DNA of 11,687 nucleotides from an uncultured Hyphomicrobiales bacterium (lineage in GTDB: Bacteria > Pseudomonadota > Alphaproteobacteria > Rhizobiales > Beijerinckiaceae): NCBI GenBank assembly GCA_903932565.1, contig CAIZGQ010000201.1, positions 1 through 11,687 of the forward strand. Reading direction: 5' to 3'. The translations under genes and the position numbers were made by a program. Below the pieces are notes generated by a model. The model was given only the letters and a program-made list of their open reading frames with translations, ran no database searches and was not told the DNA's origin. Within the stretch, counting starts at the first letter, position 1. Each line of letters begins with the position of its first letter. Positions 1 to 6,368 of the stretch are shown here, in pieces.

Positions 1-399
1 TATCACGCGGGCAAGGGCGTGCCGCAGGATGCGAAGATCGCGGCTGATTGGATGCGCCGCGCCGCAGACGACCGCAACACCGGTGCGCAGGTCGAGTATG
101 GCATCGCGCTTTTCAACGGTGATGGTGTTGAAAAAGATGAGGCCGCAGCGGCGCGTTATTTCCTAAAGGCTGCCGCGTCCAACAATCCCGTCGCGCAAAA
201 CCGCGCCGCACGCCTTTATGCGGCCGGGCGTGGCGTGCCCAAGAACATGGTGGAAGCCATGAAATGGCACCTGCTGGCCCGCTCGGCTGGCGTGAAGGAT
301 GACTGGCTCGACCAGCAGTTGAATTCGCTAAGCCCGCGCGAGCGTGAGGCTGTGTCGGACGCTGTGCGCCGATATGCGGGAAAATTCGCCGCAAAATAA
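1..399 (+). CDS. Sel1-repeat (TPR-like) protein, 3' end only
   Basis: The reading frame is open from the first base, so the N-terminal part and true start lie outside the window; a GTG at 19 is only an internal Val codon. The visible ~132 residues hold one partial and two full Sel1-like repeats, with the signature A-x-x-x-Y/L-x-x-G-x-G-V-x-x-(D/N)-x-x-x-A-x-x-(W/Y)-x-x-x-A. Examples are the Gly-x-Gly-Val turns at about 10-21, 112-132 and 226-240. A short charged helical tail ends in FAAK. Sel1 repeats form alpha-solenoids that bind other proteins, and in Alphaproteobacteria they are frequent in periplasmic or regulatory scaffolds such as ExoR- or PodJ-type proteins. The partner and role here cannot be told. 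It converges on the hydrolase at 455-1465 and shares a terminator with it. Confidence 0.85.
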   Translation, partial: YHAGKGVPQDAKIAADWMRRAADDRNTGAQVEYGIALFNGDGVEKDEAAAARYFLKAAASNNPVAQNRAARLYAAGRGVPKNMVEAMKWHLLARSAGVKDDWLDQQLNSLSPREREAVSDAVRRYAGKFAAK

Positions 400-455
400 A
401 AGCGGCTCTGCCGATGCGGAAATCGGCAAAGCCGCTTTGTTGACTTGGCTTTTTT
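399..455. terminator. Bidirectional Rho-independent terminator between convergent genes
   Basis: A long GC-rich stem pairs 399-415 with 422-438 (arms AAAGCGGCT-c-TGCCGAT and ATCGGCA-a-AGCCGCTTT: 16 pairs with one C/A mismatch, 6-base loop). It begins at the last base of the Sel1 stop codon. On the minus strand the stem is followed at once by TATTTT, a good U-tract for the hydrolase gene. On the plus strand the immediate T-run is short (TTT inside the stem), with a further T6 at 450-455. It therefore probably stops both converging transcripts, more strongly on the minus strand. Confidence 0.85.
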
Positions 456-1465
456 CAGACTGTCCGAATATCGGGATAGGTGAAGAACTCTTTCATCACA
501 TGCCAGATGCGATGGCGATTGATCCCAAGCACGGCGACATGCGCGACGCCCTTCATCATGGCGAACTGCTTGTCCTTGTTGGGCAGCAGCGCGAAGAAAT
601 CCATCAGCTCTTTTTCAGTCGCATTGCCGTCCGTTGCCGCGCGCGTCATCAACACGGGGAACGGCAGCTTGGTCGGGTCGACCATCGGCATGTGGATCGC
701 CATATCAAGATATGTGCCGCTTGGTGCGGTATTTCCCAAGGCCAATTCATAATCGGCCAACGCTTCTGCCATGGCGGGCTCGAACGTCGAGGGATCGTCG
801 CGGCTGAAGATGCGACGGAAGCTGTCGCGGGTCATCTCGCGTGTGGGTTTGGCTTTGTAGCTCTCCACCTGCGCGCGCCGCGCCATGATTTCCGGTGCGC
901 CTTCGCCCGTCCAGGTGAAGGCGTCCAACACAAGTCGCTCAATCCGGTCGGGCTCTTCCATGCCGAACACGCCTGAGCGGATCGCGCCCGACGATTGCGC
1001 ATAGACGCGGAGCGCCTTCTGCCCCGTCACTTTTTCGACAACACGGAACCCGGCTTTCAGATCATCCGCGCCCGAGCGAATGTCCGAATTGCTCGATGTC
1101 CTTGTGGAGCGGCCATAGTTTTCATGGTCGAGGGTCCAGACATCGAAACCATGGTCCGCAAATTCCTCCATGAAGGAATAATTGGGGTGGCCCTTCACCT
1201 GCAGGTCGAAGCCACCGCGACCGGAGAATGACGAGCCGTGAACGAGAAACAAAACCGGCTTGTTCTTCACGCCATCGTCGACATATTTGCGATACATGTA
1301 GAGCTTCACATCGCCCTTCTGGGCCCAATGCTCTTCGCTCTTGAACTTCGGCGTTGCCGCCTGCGCCGACGTGGTGAGCGCGGAACCGGCCAGCGCCGTC
1401 GCGCCGATGGCGGCGGCGGATACTTTAAAAAATTCTCGGCGGCCCGATGACAGGTCCTTGGTCAC
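455..1465 (-). CDS. Tat-exported alpha/beta-hydrolase
   Basis: The 336-residue protein opens with a twin-arginine signal (SGRREFFKV at residues 7-15, matching S/T-R-R-x-F-x-K), a hydrophobic Ala-rich stretch and an Ala-x-Ala cleavage site near residue 36, so it is probably exported folded to the periplasm. The mature part is an alpha/beta-hydrolase: HG oxyanion motif (LVHGSSF, 74-80), nucleophile elbow AQSSG (156-160, Ser158), likely acid Asp279 after a beta-strand, and His309 in GVAHVAV. The elbow has Ala where Gly is usual, which is tolerated in this fold. Substrate is unknown; an esterase/lipase or C-C hydrolase are both possible. The start is GTG at 1463-1465, preceded by an AGGGGGAAG purine tract; the ATG at 1484-1482 is out of frame. 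It is a single gene downstream of acs, separated from it by a hairpin repeat. Confidence 0.8.
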   Translation of the reverse strand: MTKDLSSGRREFFKVSAAAIGATALAGSALTTSAQAATPKFKSEEHWAQKGDVKLYMYRKYVDDGVKNKPVLFLVHGSSFSGRGGFDLQVKGHPNYSFMEEFADHGFDVWTLDHENYGRSTRTSSNSDIRSGADDLKAGFRVVEKVTGQKALRVYAQSSGAIRSGVFGMEEPDRIERLVLDAFTWTGEGAPEIMARRAQVESYKAKPTREMTRDSFRRIFSRDDPSTFEPAMAEALADYELALGNTAPSGTYLDMAIHMPMVDPTKLPFPVLMTRAATDGNATEKELMDFFALLPNKDKQFAMMKGVAHVAVLGINRHRIWHVMKEFFTYPDIRTV

Positions 1466-1482
1466 GCACTTCCCCCTTGGTC

Positions 1483-1488
1483 ATTATA
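1483..1488 (-). promoter_or_regulatory. Possible -10 box of the hydrolase gene
   Basis: The minus strand reads TATAAT, a perfect sigma-70 -10 hexamer in GC-rich DNA, 17 bases upstream of the GTG start. No convincing -35 box is seen 16-18 bases further upstream (GAGTCC at best). Transcription from it would leave a leader of only about 11 bases including the purine tract. It may be a real short-leader promoter or chance. Confidence 0.3.
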
Positions 1489-1521
1489 CGATGCGCCAAT
1501 TAAGCGGACTCGCGCGCAAAA

Positions 1522-1650
1522 GAGAAGGGGGAAGGGGATGAGGTTCTGCTGCCCCTCACCCGGTCGGCATTCGCCAACCACCCTCTCCCGTGGGAGAGGG
1601 TTATCCTTCTCCCTTGGGAGAAGGTGGCACGCGGAGCGTGACGGATGAGG
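1522..1650. repeat. REP-like intergenic palindrome cluster
   Basis: Three perfect small palindromes lie in a row. Arms CCCTCTCCC / GGGAGAGGG (1581-1589, 1592-1600, 2-base loop); CCTTCTCCC / GGGAGAAGG (1605-1613, 1616-1624, 2-base loop); and CACGC / GCGTG (1628-1632, 1636-1640). They are flanked by GGGGATGAGG (1534-1543), CCCCTCACCCGG (1552-1563) and GACGGATGAGGG (1639-1650). This composition matches the dispersed intergenic hairpin repeats familiar from Bradyrhizobium-like and other GC-rich proteobacterial genomes. It starts only about 13 bases after the acs stop codon, so the hairpins probably also stabilise or end the acs mRNA. No transposase is nearby. Confidence 0.7.
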
Positions 1651-1662
1651 GTATCGCGCCCC

Positions 1663-3600
1663 CTACTTCGGGCGGTTCTGGATCAGATCGTCCACCACGG
1701 TGGGATCGGCCAGCGTCGAGGTGTCTCCCAAGGCGCCAAACTCGTTTTCGGCAATCTTGCGGAGAATGCGGCGCATGATTTTGCCCGAGCGAGTCTTGGG
1801 CAGGCCTGGCGCAAACTGGATCACATCGGGCGAGGCAATCGGCCCGATTTCCTTGCGCACCCAGGCCACCAGCTCTTTGCGCAGGGCCTCGGTCGGCTCT
1901 TCGCCGCCCATCAGAGTGACATAGGCGTAGATGCCCTGCCCCTTGATGTCGTGCGGATAGCCAACGACAGCGGCCTCGGACACCTTGGGATGCGCCACCA
2001 GCGCGCTTTCAACTTCTGCCGTGCCCATGCGATGGCCCGACACATTGATCACGTCGTCCACGCGGCCCGTGATCCAGTAATAGCCATCCTCATCGCGGCG
2101 GCAGCCATCGCCGGTGAAATACTTGCCGGGATAGGTTGAAAAATACGTCTGCACGAAGCGCTCGTGATCGCCATAGACGGTGCGCATCTGCCCCGGCCAC
2201 GAGTCGGCGATCACCAGATTGCCTTCGCAGGCGCCATCCAGCACGACGCCATTGGCGTCGACGATCTCGGGCTTCGCGCCAAAGAACGGCTTTGTCGCCG
2301 AGCCCGGCTTCTGGCCAATGGCGCCGGGCAACGGCGAGATCAGGATGCCGCCGGTTTCCGTCTGCCACCACGTGTCGACAATTGGGCAGCGCCCATCACC
2401 CACCACGCGATGGTACCATTCCCAGGCTTCCGGGTTGATCGGCTCGCCGACCGATCCCAATAGCCGCAGGGATGCGCGGCTTGTTTTCGTCACCGGCTCT
2501 TCGCCCGCGCCCATCAGCGAGCGGATGGCAGTCGGAGCCGTGTAGAAAATGTTGACCTTGTGCTTGTCGATGACCTCCCAGAACCGGGAGATCGACGGGT
2601 AGTTCGGGATGCCCTCGAACATCAGCGTCGTCGCGCCGTTGGCGAGCGGTCCGTAGACGATGTAGCTGTGGCCCGTGACCCAGCCGACATCGGCCGTGCA
2701 CCAATAGATATCACCCTCGTGATAATCGAAGACGTACTGGTGCGTCATCGACGCATAAACAAGATAGCCGCCGGTGGTGTGGACGACGCCCTTGGGCGCG
2801 CCCGTCGAGCCGGACGTGTAGAGGACAAATAGCGGGTCCTCGGCGTTGATTTCCGTCGGCGGGCAGACGGCAGAGGCTTTCTCGACCGCCTCGTGCCACC
2901 ACACGTCCCGGCCCTCGACCCAGTCGACCTTGCCGCCGGTGCGCTTGACCACAATGGACGTCTTGACGACATCGCCGGTCTTCCTGATCGCCTCGTCGGC
3001 GTTGATTTTCAGCGGCACCTTGCGGCCACCGCGCAGACCCTCATCCGCCGTGATCACGACCTTGGATTTTGCGCCCTCGATACGGCCGGCCAGCGAATCC
3101 GGTGAGAAGCCGCCAAAGACGATGGAATGCACCGCGCCGATGCGGGCGCAGGCGAGCATGGCGTAGGCTGCTTCCGGGATCATCGGCAGGTAGATCGTCA
3201 CCGTGTCGCCCTTGGCAACACCATGGCTTTTCAGCACATTAGCAAACCGGTTCACCTGGTCGGAGAGCTCGGCATAGGTGATGTGCTTGGTGTCGTTGGG
3301 ATCGTCACCCTCCCAGATGATGGCGGTCTGATTGGCGCGCTTTGGGAGATGCCGGTCAATGCAGTTCATCGCGACGTTGGTGGTGCCGTCCTCGAACCAC
3401 TTGATCGACACATTGTGCGGATCGTAGCTCGTGTTCTTCACCTTGGTGTAGGGCTTGATCCAGTCGATGCGCTTGCCGTGCTCGCGCCAGAAGCCCTCCG
3501 GGTCCTTGGCGGATCTGGCATACATCTCGTTGTAGCCAGCCTCATCAACGAAGGCGCGTTTCGCCCAGTCAGGGCTGACGGGATAGAGCTTCTCCGACAT
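1663..3600 (-). CDS. acsA: Acetyl-coenzyme A synthetase (AMP-forming)
   Basis: This enzyme makes acetyl-CoA from acetate, ATP and CoA through acetyl-AMP, in the cytoplasm, for acetate assimilation. The ANL-family motifs are all present (numbering from the upstream ATG at 3606): P-loop YTSGSTGAPKG 263-273; WWQTETGG 413-420 with Trp414, which restricts the acyl pocket to acetate; YFTGDG 496-501; hinge and CoA region TGRVDDVINVSGHR 513-526; and PKTRSGKIMRR 603-613 with Lys609, the adenylation lysine that protein acetylation silences in enterobacterial Acs. Length (645-647) is typical and the frame is intact. Two ATGs occur, at 3606 and 3600. AGGAG abuts the first but sits 6 bases before the second, so 3600 is preferred. 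It is monocistronic, with paired palindromes upstream and REP-like hairpins downstream. Confidence 0.97.
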   Translation of the reverse strand: MSEKLYPVSPDWAKRAFVDEAGYNEMYARSAKDPEGFWREHGKRIDWIKPYTKVKNTSYDPHNVSIKWFEDGTTNVAMNCIDRHLPKRANQTAIIWEGDDPNDTKHITYAELSDQVNRFANVLKSHGVAKGDTVTIYLPMIPEAAYAMLACARIGAVHSIVFGGFSPDSLAGRIEGAKSKVVITADEGLRGGRKVPLKINADEAIRKTGDVVKTSIVVKRTGGKVDWVEGRDVWWHEAVEKASAVCPPTEINAEDPLFVLYTSGSTGAPKGVVHTTGGYLVYASMTHQYVFDYHEGDIYWCTADVGWVTGHSYIVYGPLANGATTLMFEGIPNYPSISRFWEVIDKHKVNIFYTAPTAIRSLMGAGEEPVTKTSRASLRLLGSVGEPINPEAWEWYHRVVGDGRCPIVDTWWQTETGGILISPLPGAIGQKPGSATKPFFGAKPEIVDANGVVLDGACEGNLVIADSWPGQMRTVYGDHERFVQTYFSTYPGKYFTGDGCRRDEDGYYWITGRVDDVINVSGHRMGTAEVESALVAHPKVSEAAVVGYPHDIKGQGIYAYVTLMGGEEPTEALRKELVAWVRKEIGPIASPDVIQFAPGLPKTRSGKIMRRILRKIAENEFGALGDTSTLADPTVVDDLIQNRPK

Positions 3601-3653
3601 CTTCATCTCCTGGCTGCAGGCGCATCAAAAGCGACTGCTGCGTTTCCCCGGAT

Positions 3654-3682
3654 CATTCTTCAGAATGGGCGCAATATGCGCC
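3654..3682. promoter_or_regulatory. Two abutting palindromes upstream of acsA (candidate operators)
   Basis: Two perfect inverted repeats sit back to back: CATTCT-TC-AGAATG (3654-3667) and GGCGCA-ATA-TGCGCC (3668-3682). They lie about 50-80 bases upstream of the acsA start. On the minus strand a weak sigma-70-like pair overlaps them (TTGGCG, 18-base spacer, AAGAAT). They could be binding sites for a dimeric regulator of acetate metabolism. The regulator cannot be named, and symmetry is the only evidence. Confidence 0.4.
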
Positions 3683-3831
3683 AAGCGGCCCCTCGCGAAC
3701 AAGCGCACGGGGCTCACACTTAAGTTGGGCAGGATGAAGATGGACAGGAGTTGCGTTTAGCGAAGCTTATGCTTCACAAATGAACGACTGTGGCGAAGCT
3801 CGGGGTCAGCCGACCGCTCCTCCAAATTGGG

Positions 3832-4494
3832 TCACGGACATTCTTTCTTGATGCGGCCCAATGCCTCCGAGAGCCCGGCCAGAACGTAGGTGTCGACGCT
3901 GACGTTGCCCTTCATGGAGGCACCCCGCACGACCATCTTGCCGCTCTTGCGCATGGCCTCCAGAAGTGGGCCCTCCTCAGCAGCGTTCTTCACCCAAAGA
4001 TTGCCGCCCTTGGCCACCATCGAGAAGCTCGCGCTGCCAACCTCGGCTTTGGGCTCGGGCGCGGCCTTCACGTCGAACCCCATGGCAATGGAGACCTCAT
4101 TGCGCACATTCTCAGCCGGACGGGTCGAGATGAACACATAGCCGGGGTCGCGCTTGAGATCTTTGGGGGTCCGCTCTTTGGGCTGGGCCAGCGCATAGCA
4201 GGTCTTGCTTTTGCCCGGCGCTACATAAACGCCCCAGTCCCCGAAGGTGCCGACGAGCGCGGGCTTGCCCGGGGCAGCCTCGGTCTTTGTGTCCTTCTTC
4301 CCCGTTGTCTTGCCGGAGGCGGTCGTCTTTTCGGCGGCAGGCTTGCCGCCCGTGGCTTTGCCAGCGGTCGTGCTGGTTTTGGCCGCAGGCTTCGACCCCG
4401 ACGATTGGGCAAAGCCCTGCGAGGCGAGGAGGCTCAAGCCAAGAGCAAGCGCGAAGGACGATGCCGAACGGGAAGCGAGGAAGGATCGAATCAT
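3832..4494 (-). CDS. Secreted IalB-family (invasion-associated locus B) protein
   Basis: The 220-residue protein begins with a Sec signal peptide (basic start, hydrophobic core 14-24, cleavage after about Ala29 in GFA-Q). A low-complexity Lys/Ala/Thr/Gly linker follows (about 31-77), then a C-terminal IalB domain with GDWGVY (85-90) and two cysteines at 99 (KTCYAL) and 219 (KKECP), likely a disulfide. The family is named after a Bartonella erythrocyte-invasion factor, but homologues are widespread in free-living Alphaproteobacteria, where the role is unknown; this does not imply pathogenicity. The frame stays open upstream to 4671, but those extra 59 residues look like untranslated sequence, while ATG at 4494 starts exactly at the signal peptide. 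The ribosome site is weak (AAGG, over 10 bases away). It is divergent from the sigma factor gene across 229 bases. Confidence 0.85.
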   Translation of the reverse strand: MIRSFLASRSASSFALALGLSLLASQGFAQSSGSKPAAKTSTTAGKATGGKPAAEKTTASGKTTGKKDTKTEAAPGKPALVGTFGDWGVYVAPGKSKTCYALAQPKERTPKDLKRDPGYVFISTRPAENVRNEVSIAMGFDVKAAPEPKAEVGSASFSMVAKGGNLWVKNAAEEGPLLEAMRKSGKMVVRGASMKGNVSVDTYVLAGLSEALGRIKKECP

Positions 4495-4723
4495 CTGTGA
4501 ATCATACCTTGTTCTGCGGTCGGCGGCAGCCGCCCGCCTCGATGCCCAGAAGATACGGGCAAAATTCCGAACAGCCGATGAACCATATTTGCGTTTCTGC
4601 ACGTTGCCTGCGACCAAGCATCCAATTTGACGCACCTGCAAGACGTGGCATGGTGGTTTGGGTTGGCGCATGCAGCCAAGCTTTGCGTTCAGAATAATTC
4701 ACCGGGAATGATTGCGTCCATCA

Positions 4724-5296
4724 ATGTTGACCCCGGCTGATTACGCTCCCCTGGTCGCGGCAATTGCCGAGCATCAGGACAGGGAGGCCTTTGCCCAGCT
4801 GTTCGACCATTTTGCCCCGCGCGTGAACGCTTATCTCGTGCGGCTGGGTGTGGATCGTGCGGCGGCGGAGGAGATGACACAGGACGTGATGGTCACCCTG
4901 TGGCGCAAGGCAAACCTGTTCGATCCCTCAAAATCATCGCTCGCGACATGGCTTTATCGCGTGGCGCGCAACCGTCGCATCGATGCGCTGCGCCGCGACC
5001 GACTCGATTTTCACGACCCGGCCGAATACGCCCTCGACATTCCCGACGACAACATCACCGACACCGATGTGCTCATCGACATTCAGTCGCGGGAGGAATT
5101 TGTGCGCGGTGCCCTCACTGGCTTGCCGCAGGAGCAGCTTGGCCTTGTGCGGCTTGCATTTTTTGAAGGCCTCTCCCATTCGCAGATTGCCGACCGCACG
5201 GGTCTGCCGCTGGGCACGGTCAAATCCCGTTTGCGGCTTGCCTTCACACGCTTGCGCCGGGCGCTTGAAGCCGAAGGCGTCGTCAGCGCCATCTGA
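4724..5296 (+). CDS. ECF-family RNA polymerase sigma factor (RpoE-like)
   Basis: The 190-residue protein has the compact two-domain layout of group IV sigma factors. Region 2 spans about 21-92: FAQLFDHFAPRV, then AAEEMTQDVMVTLWRKA for core binding, then ATWLYRVARNRRIDALRR for -10 recognition. After an acidic linker, region 4 spans about 127-182 with helix-turn-helix GLSHSQIADRTGLPLGTVKSR. It resembles the Rhodobacter RpoE type that is usually controlled by a zinc anti-sigma (ChrR). No anti-sigma gene follows; the next gene is a quinone oxidoreductase 36 bases on. The start is uncertain: ATG 4724 lacks a ribosome site, whereas in-frame TTG 4712 has GGGA 4 bases before it and would add MRPS. 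The targets are unknown; oxidative or envelope stress is a reasonable inference from the neighbours. Confidence 0.92.
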   Translation: MLTPADYAPLVAAIAEHQDREAFAQLFDHFAPRVNAYLVRLGVDRAAAEEMTQDVMVTLWRKANLFDPSKSSLATWLYRVARNRRIDALRRDRLDFHDPAEYALDIPDDNITDTDVLIDIQSREEFVRGALTGLPQEQLGLVRLAFFEGLSHSQIADRTGLPLGTVKSRLRLAFTRLRRALEAEGVVSAI

Positions 5297-5332
5297 TATT
5301 TCAAAGAGACGTCATTTCGAGGGAGCAAGACC

Positions 5333-6307
5333 ATGCGAGCGATCCTGTGCAAGAGCCATGGTCCTGCCAGCAACCTTGTCCTTGACGATATTCCAGCGCC
5401 CACACCCGGCCCCGGCGAAGTTCTCGCAAAAATTGCCTATGTCGGCCTGAACTTCATGGACACGCTGATCATCCAGAACCGCTATCAGGTGAAGCCGGCC
5501 CTGCCGTTCTCGCCCGGCGCGGAATTTTCCGGCCGCATTGTGGCACTCGGCGAGGGCGTCAGCGAATTCAGCATTGGCGACCGCATTTCCGGCTGGTCTG
5601 GTTACAATGCCGCCCGCGAGATGATTGCGCTGCCAGCCAGCCGCGTCACGCGCATTCCCGATGGCGTGTCGGACGAGGTCGCCGCGGGCCTGATGATCAC
5701 TTATGGGACCTCGCTCCATGCGCTGCGGGATCGGGGTCGTCTCAAACCCGGCGAGACTCTCGCTGTGTTGGGAGCCTCGGGCGGCGTTGGCCTTGCCGCT
5801 GTCGAGCTTGGCCGCATTCTGGGCGCGAAGGTCATCGCCTGCGCGTCCTCGCCCGAAAAGCTTGCGTTCGCCCGACAGGCCGGGGCGACAGAGACAATCG
5901 ACTATTCAGTTGTCGACCTAAAAGACGAGTTGAAGCGGCTGACCGGCGGACGGGGCGTTGATGTCGTCTATGATCCGGTTGGCGGCGATCTGTCCGAGGC
6001 TGCGGTGCGCGGCCTTGCCTGGCGTGGCCGGCTGCTGGTGGTGGGCTTTGCCGCTGGCGCTATCGCAAAACTGCCCCTCAATCTGACCTTGCTCAAGGGT
6101 TGCGACGTGGTCGGCGTTTATTGGGGCGCCTTTGGCGACAAGGAGCCCGAAGCAGCCGCGCAGGATTTCGCCGACCTTTTGGAATGGGCGGCGGAGGGGA
6201 AACTCTCGGCACACATTCACGCCGTCTATCCGCTGGAGGACGCTGTTGAAGCACTGGGCGTTCTGGAGCGGCGCGAGGCCATGGGAAAAGTGCTGCTGAA
6301 GCTGTGA
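5333..6307 (+). CDS. Zinc-independent NADPH:quinone oxidoreductase (MDR superfamily)
   Basis: The 324-residue cytoplasmic enzyme has the quinone-oxidoreductase layout. An N-terminal GroES-like domain carries GLNFMDTL (38-45) and FSPGAEFSGRI (59-69). A Rossmann domain carries GASGGVGLAA (147-156) for NAD(P)H and DPVGG (214-218). A C-terminal segment ends in MGKVLLKL. The catalytic and structural zinc ligands of alcohol dehydrogenases are absent, as expected for QOR. Such enzymes reduce quinones or other activated alkenes with NADPH; the physiological substrate cannot be given. The start ATG is well supported by GGGAG 7 bases upstream. It follows the sigma gene by 36 bases with no terminator, so the two are probably co-transcribed, and it leads into the lemA hairpin region. 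Acryloyl-CoA reductase-like activity is an alternative within the same family. Confidence 0.9.
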   Translation: MRAILCKSHGPASNLVLDDIPAPTPGPGEVLAKIAYVGLNFMDTLIIQNRYQVKPALPFSPGAEFSGRIVALGEGVSEFSIGDRISGWSGYNAAREMIALPASRVTRIPDGVSDEVAAGLMITYGTSLHALRDRGRLKPGETLAVLGASGGVGLAAVELGRILGAKVIACASSPEKLAFARQAGATETIDYSVVDLKDELKRLTGGRGVDVVYDPVGGDLSEAAVRGLAWRGRLLVVGFAAGAIAKLPLNLTLLKGCDVVGVYWGAFGDKEPEAAAQDFADLLEWAAEGKLSAHIHAVYPLEDAVEALGVLERREAMGKVLLKL

Positions 6308-6368
6308 GAGACCACCCCTTTCGCCTGTCATGAGCTTCGCATAGGGTCTCCGACACCAACCGGAGACC
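6308..6368 (+). promoter_or_regulatory. Hairpin masking the lemA ribosome-binding site, with a competing arm
   Basis: Bases 6345-6352 (GGTCTCCG) pair perfectly with 6361-6368 (CGGAGACC) across an 8-base loop. The right arm contains the GGAG ribosome site and ends at the first lemA ATG. A further GAGACC at 6308-6313, directly after the upstream stop codon, could pair instead with GGTCTC at 6345-6350 and release the ribosome site. The pairings are read directly from the sequence; the regulatory role is inference. Confidence 0.5.

Noticed and set aside
344..976. Long plus-strand frame opposite the Tat hydrolase
   Set aside because: It is antisense to a gene with clear signal peptide and catalytic motifs; the translation is Arg/His-rich and shows no domain.
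3127..3723. Plus-strand frame of about 198 codons opposite the acsA N-terminus
   Set aside because: A shadow of acsA caused by its GC-biased codons; no ribosome site or recognisable motif.
3762..3775. GAAGC-TTAT-GCTTC hairpin downstream of the IalB-family gene as a terminator
   Set aside because: Only five base pairs and no T-run on either strand; too weak to call. The rest of the 3607-3831 gap shows no gene or RNA that I can support.
4495..4671. N-terminal extension of the IalB-family gene
   Set aside because: The extra 59 codons precede a complete Sec signal peptide starting at 4494, so they would bury the signal; the stretch is more likely leader or promoter DNA.
4663..4679. TTGGC/GCCAA dyad in the gap between the IalB-family and sigma genes
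   Set aside because: Five-base arms around a chance GCATGC palindrome; no promoter could be placed relative to it, so it is not called an operator.
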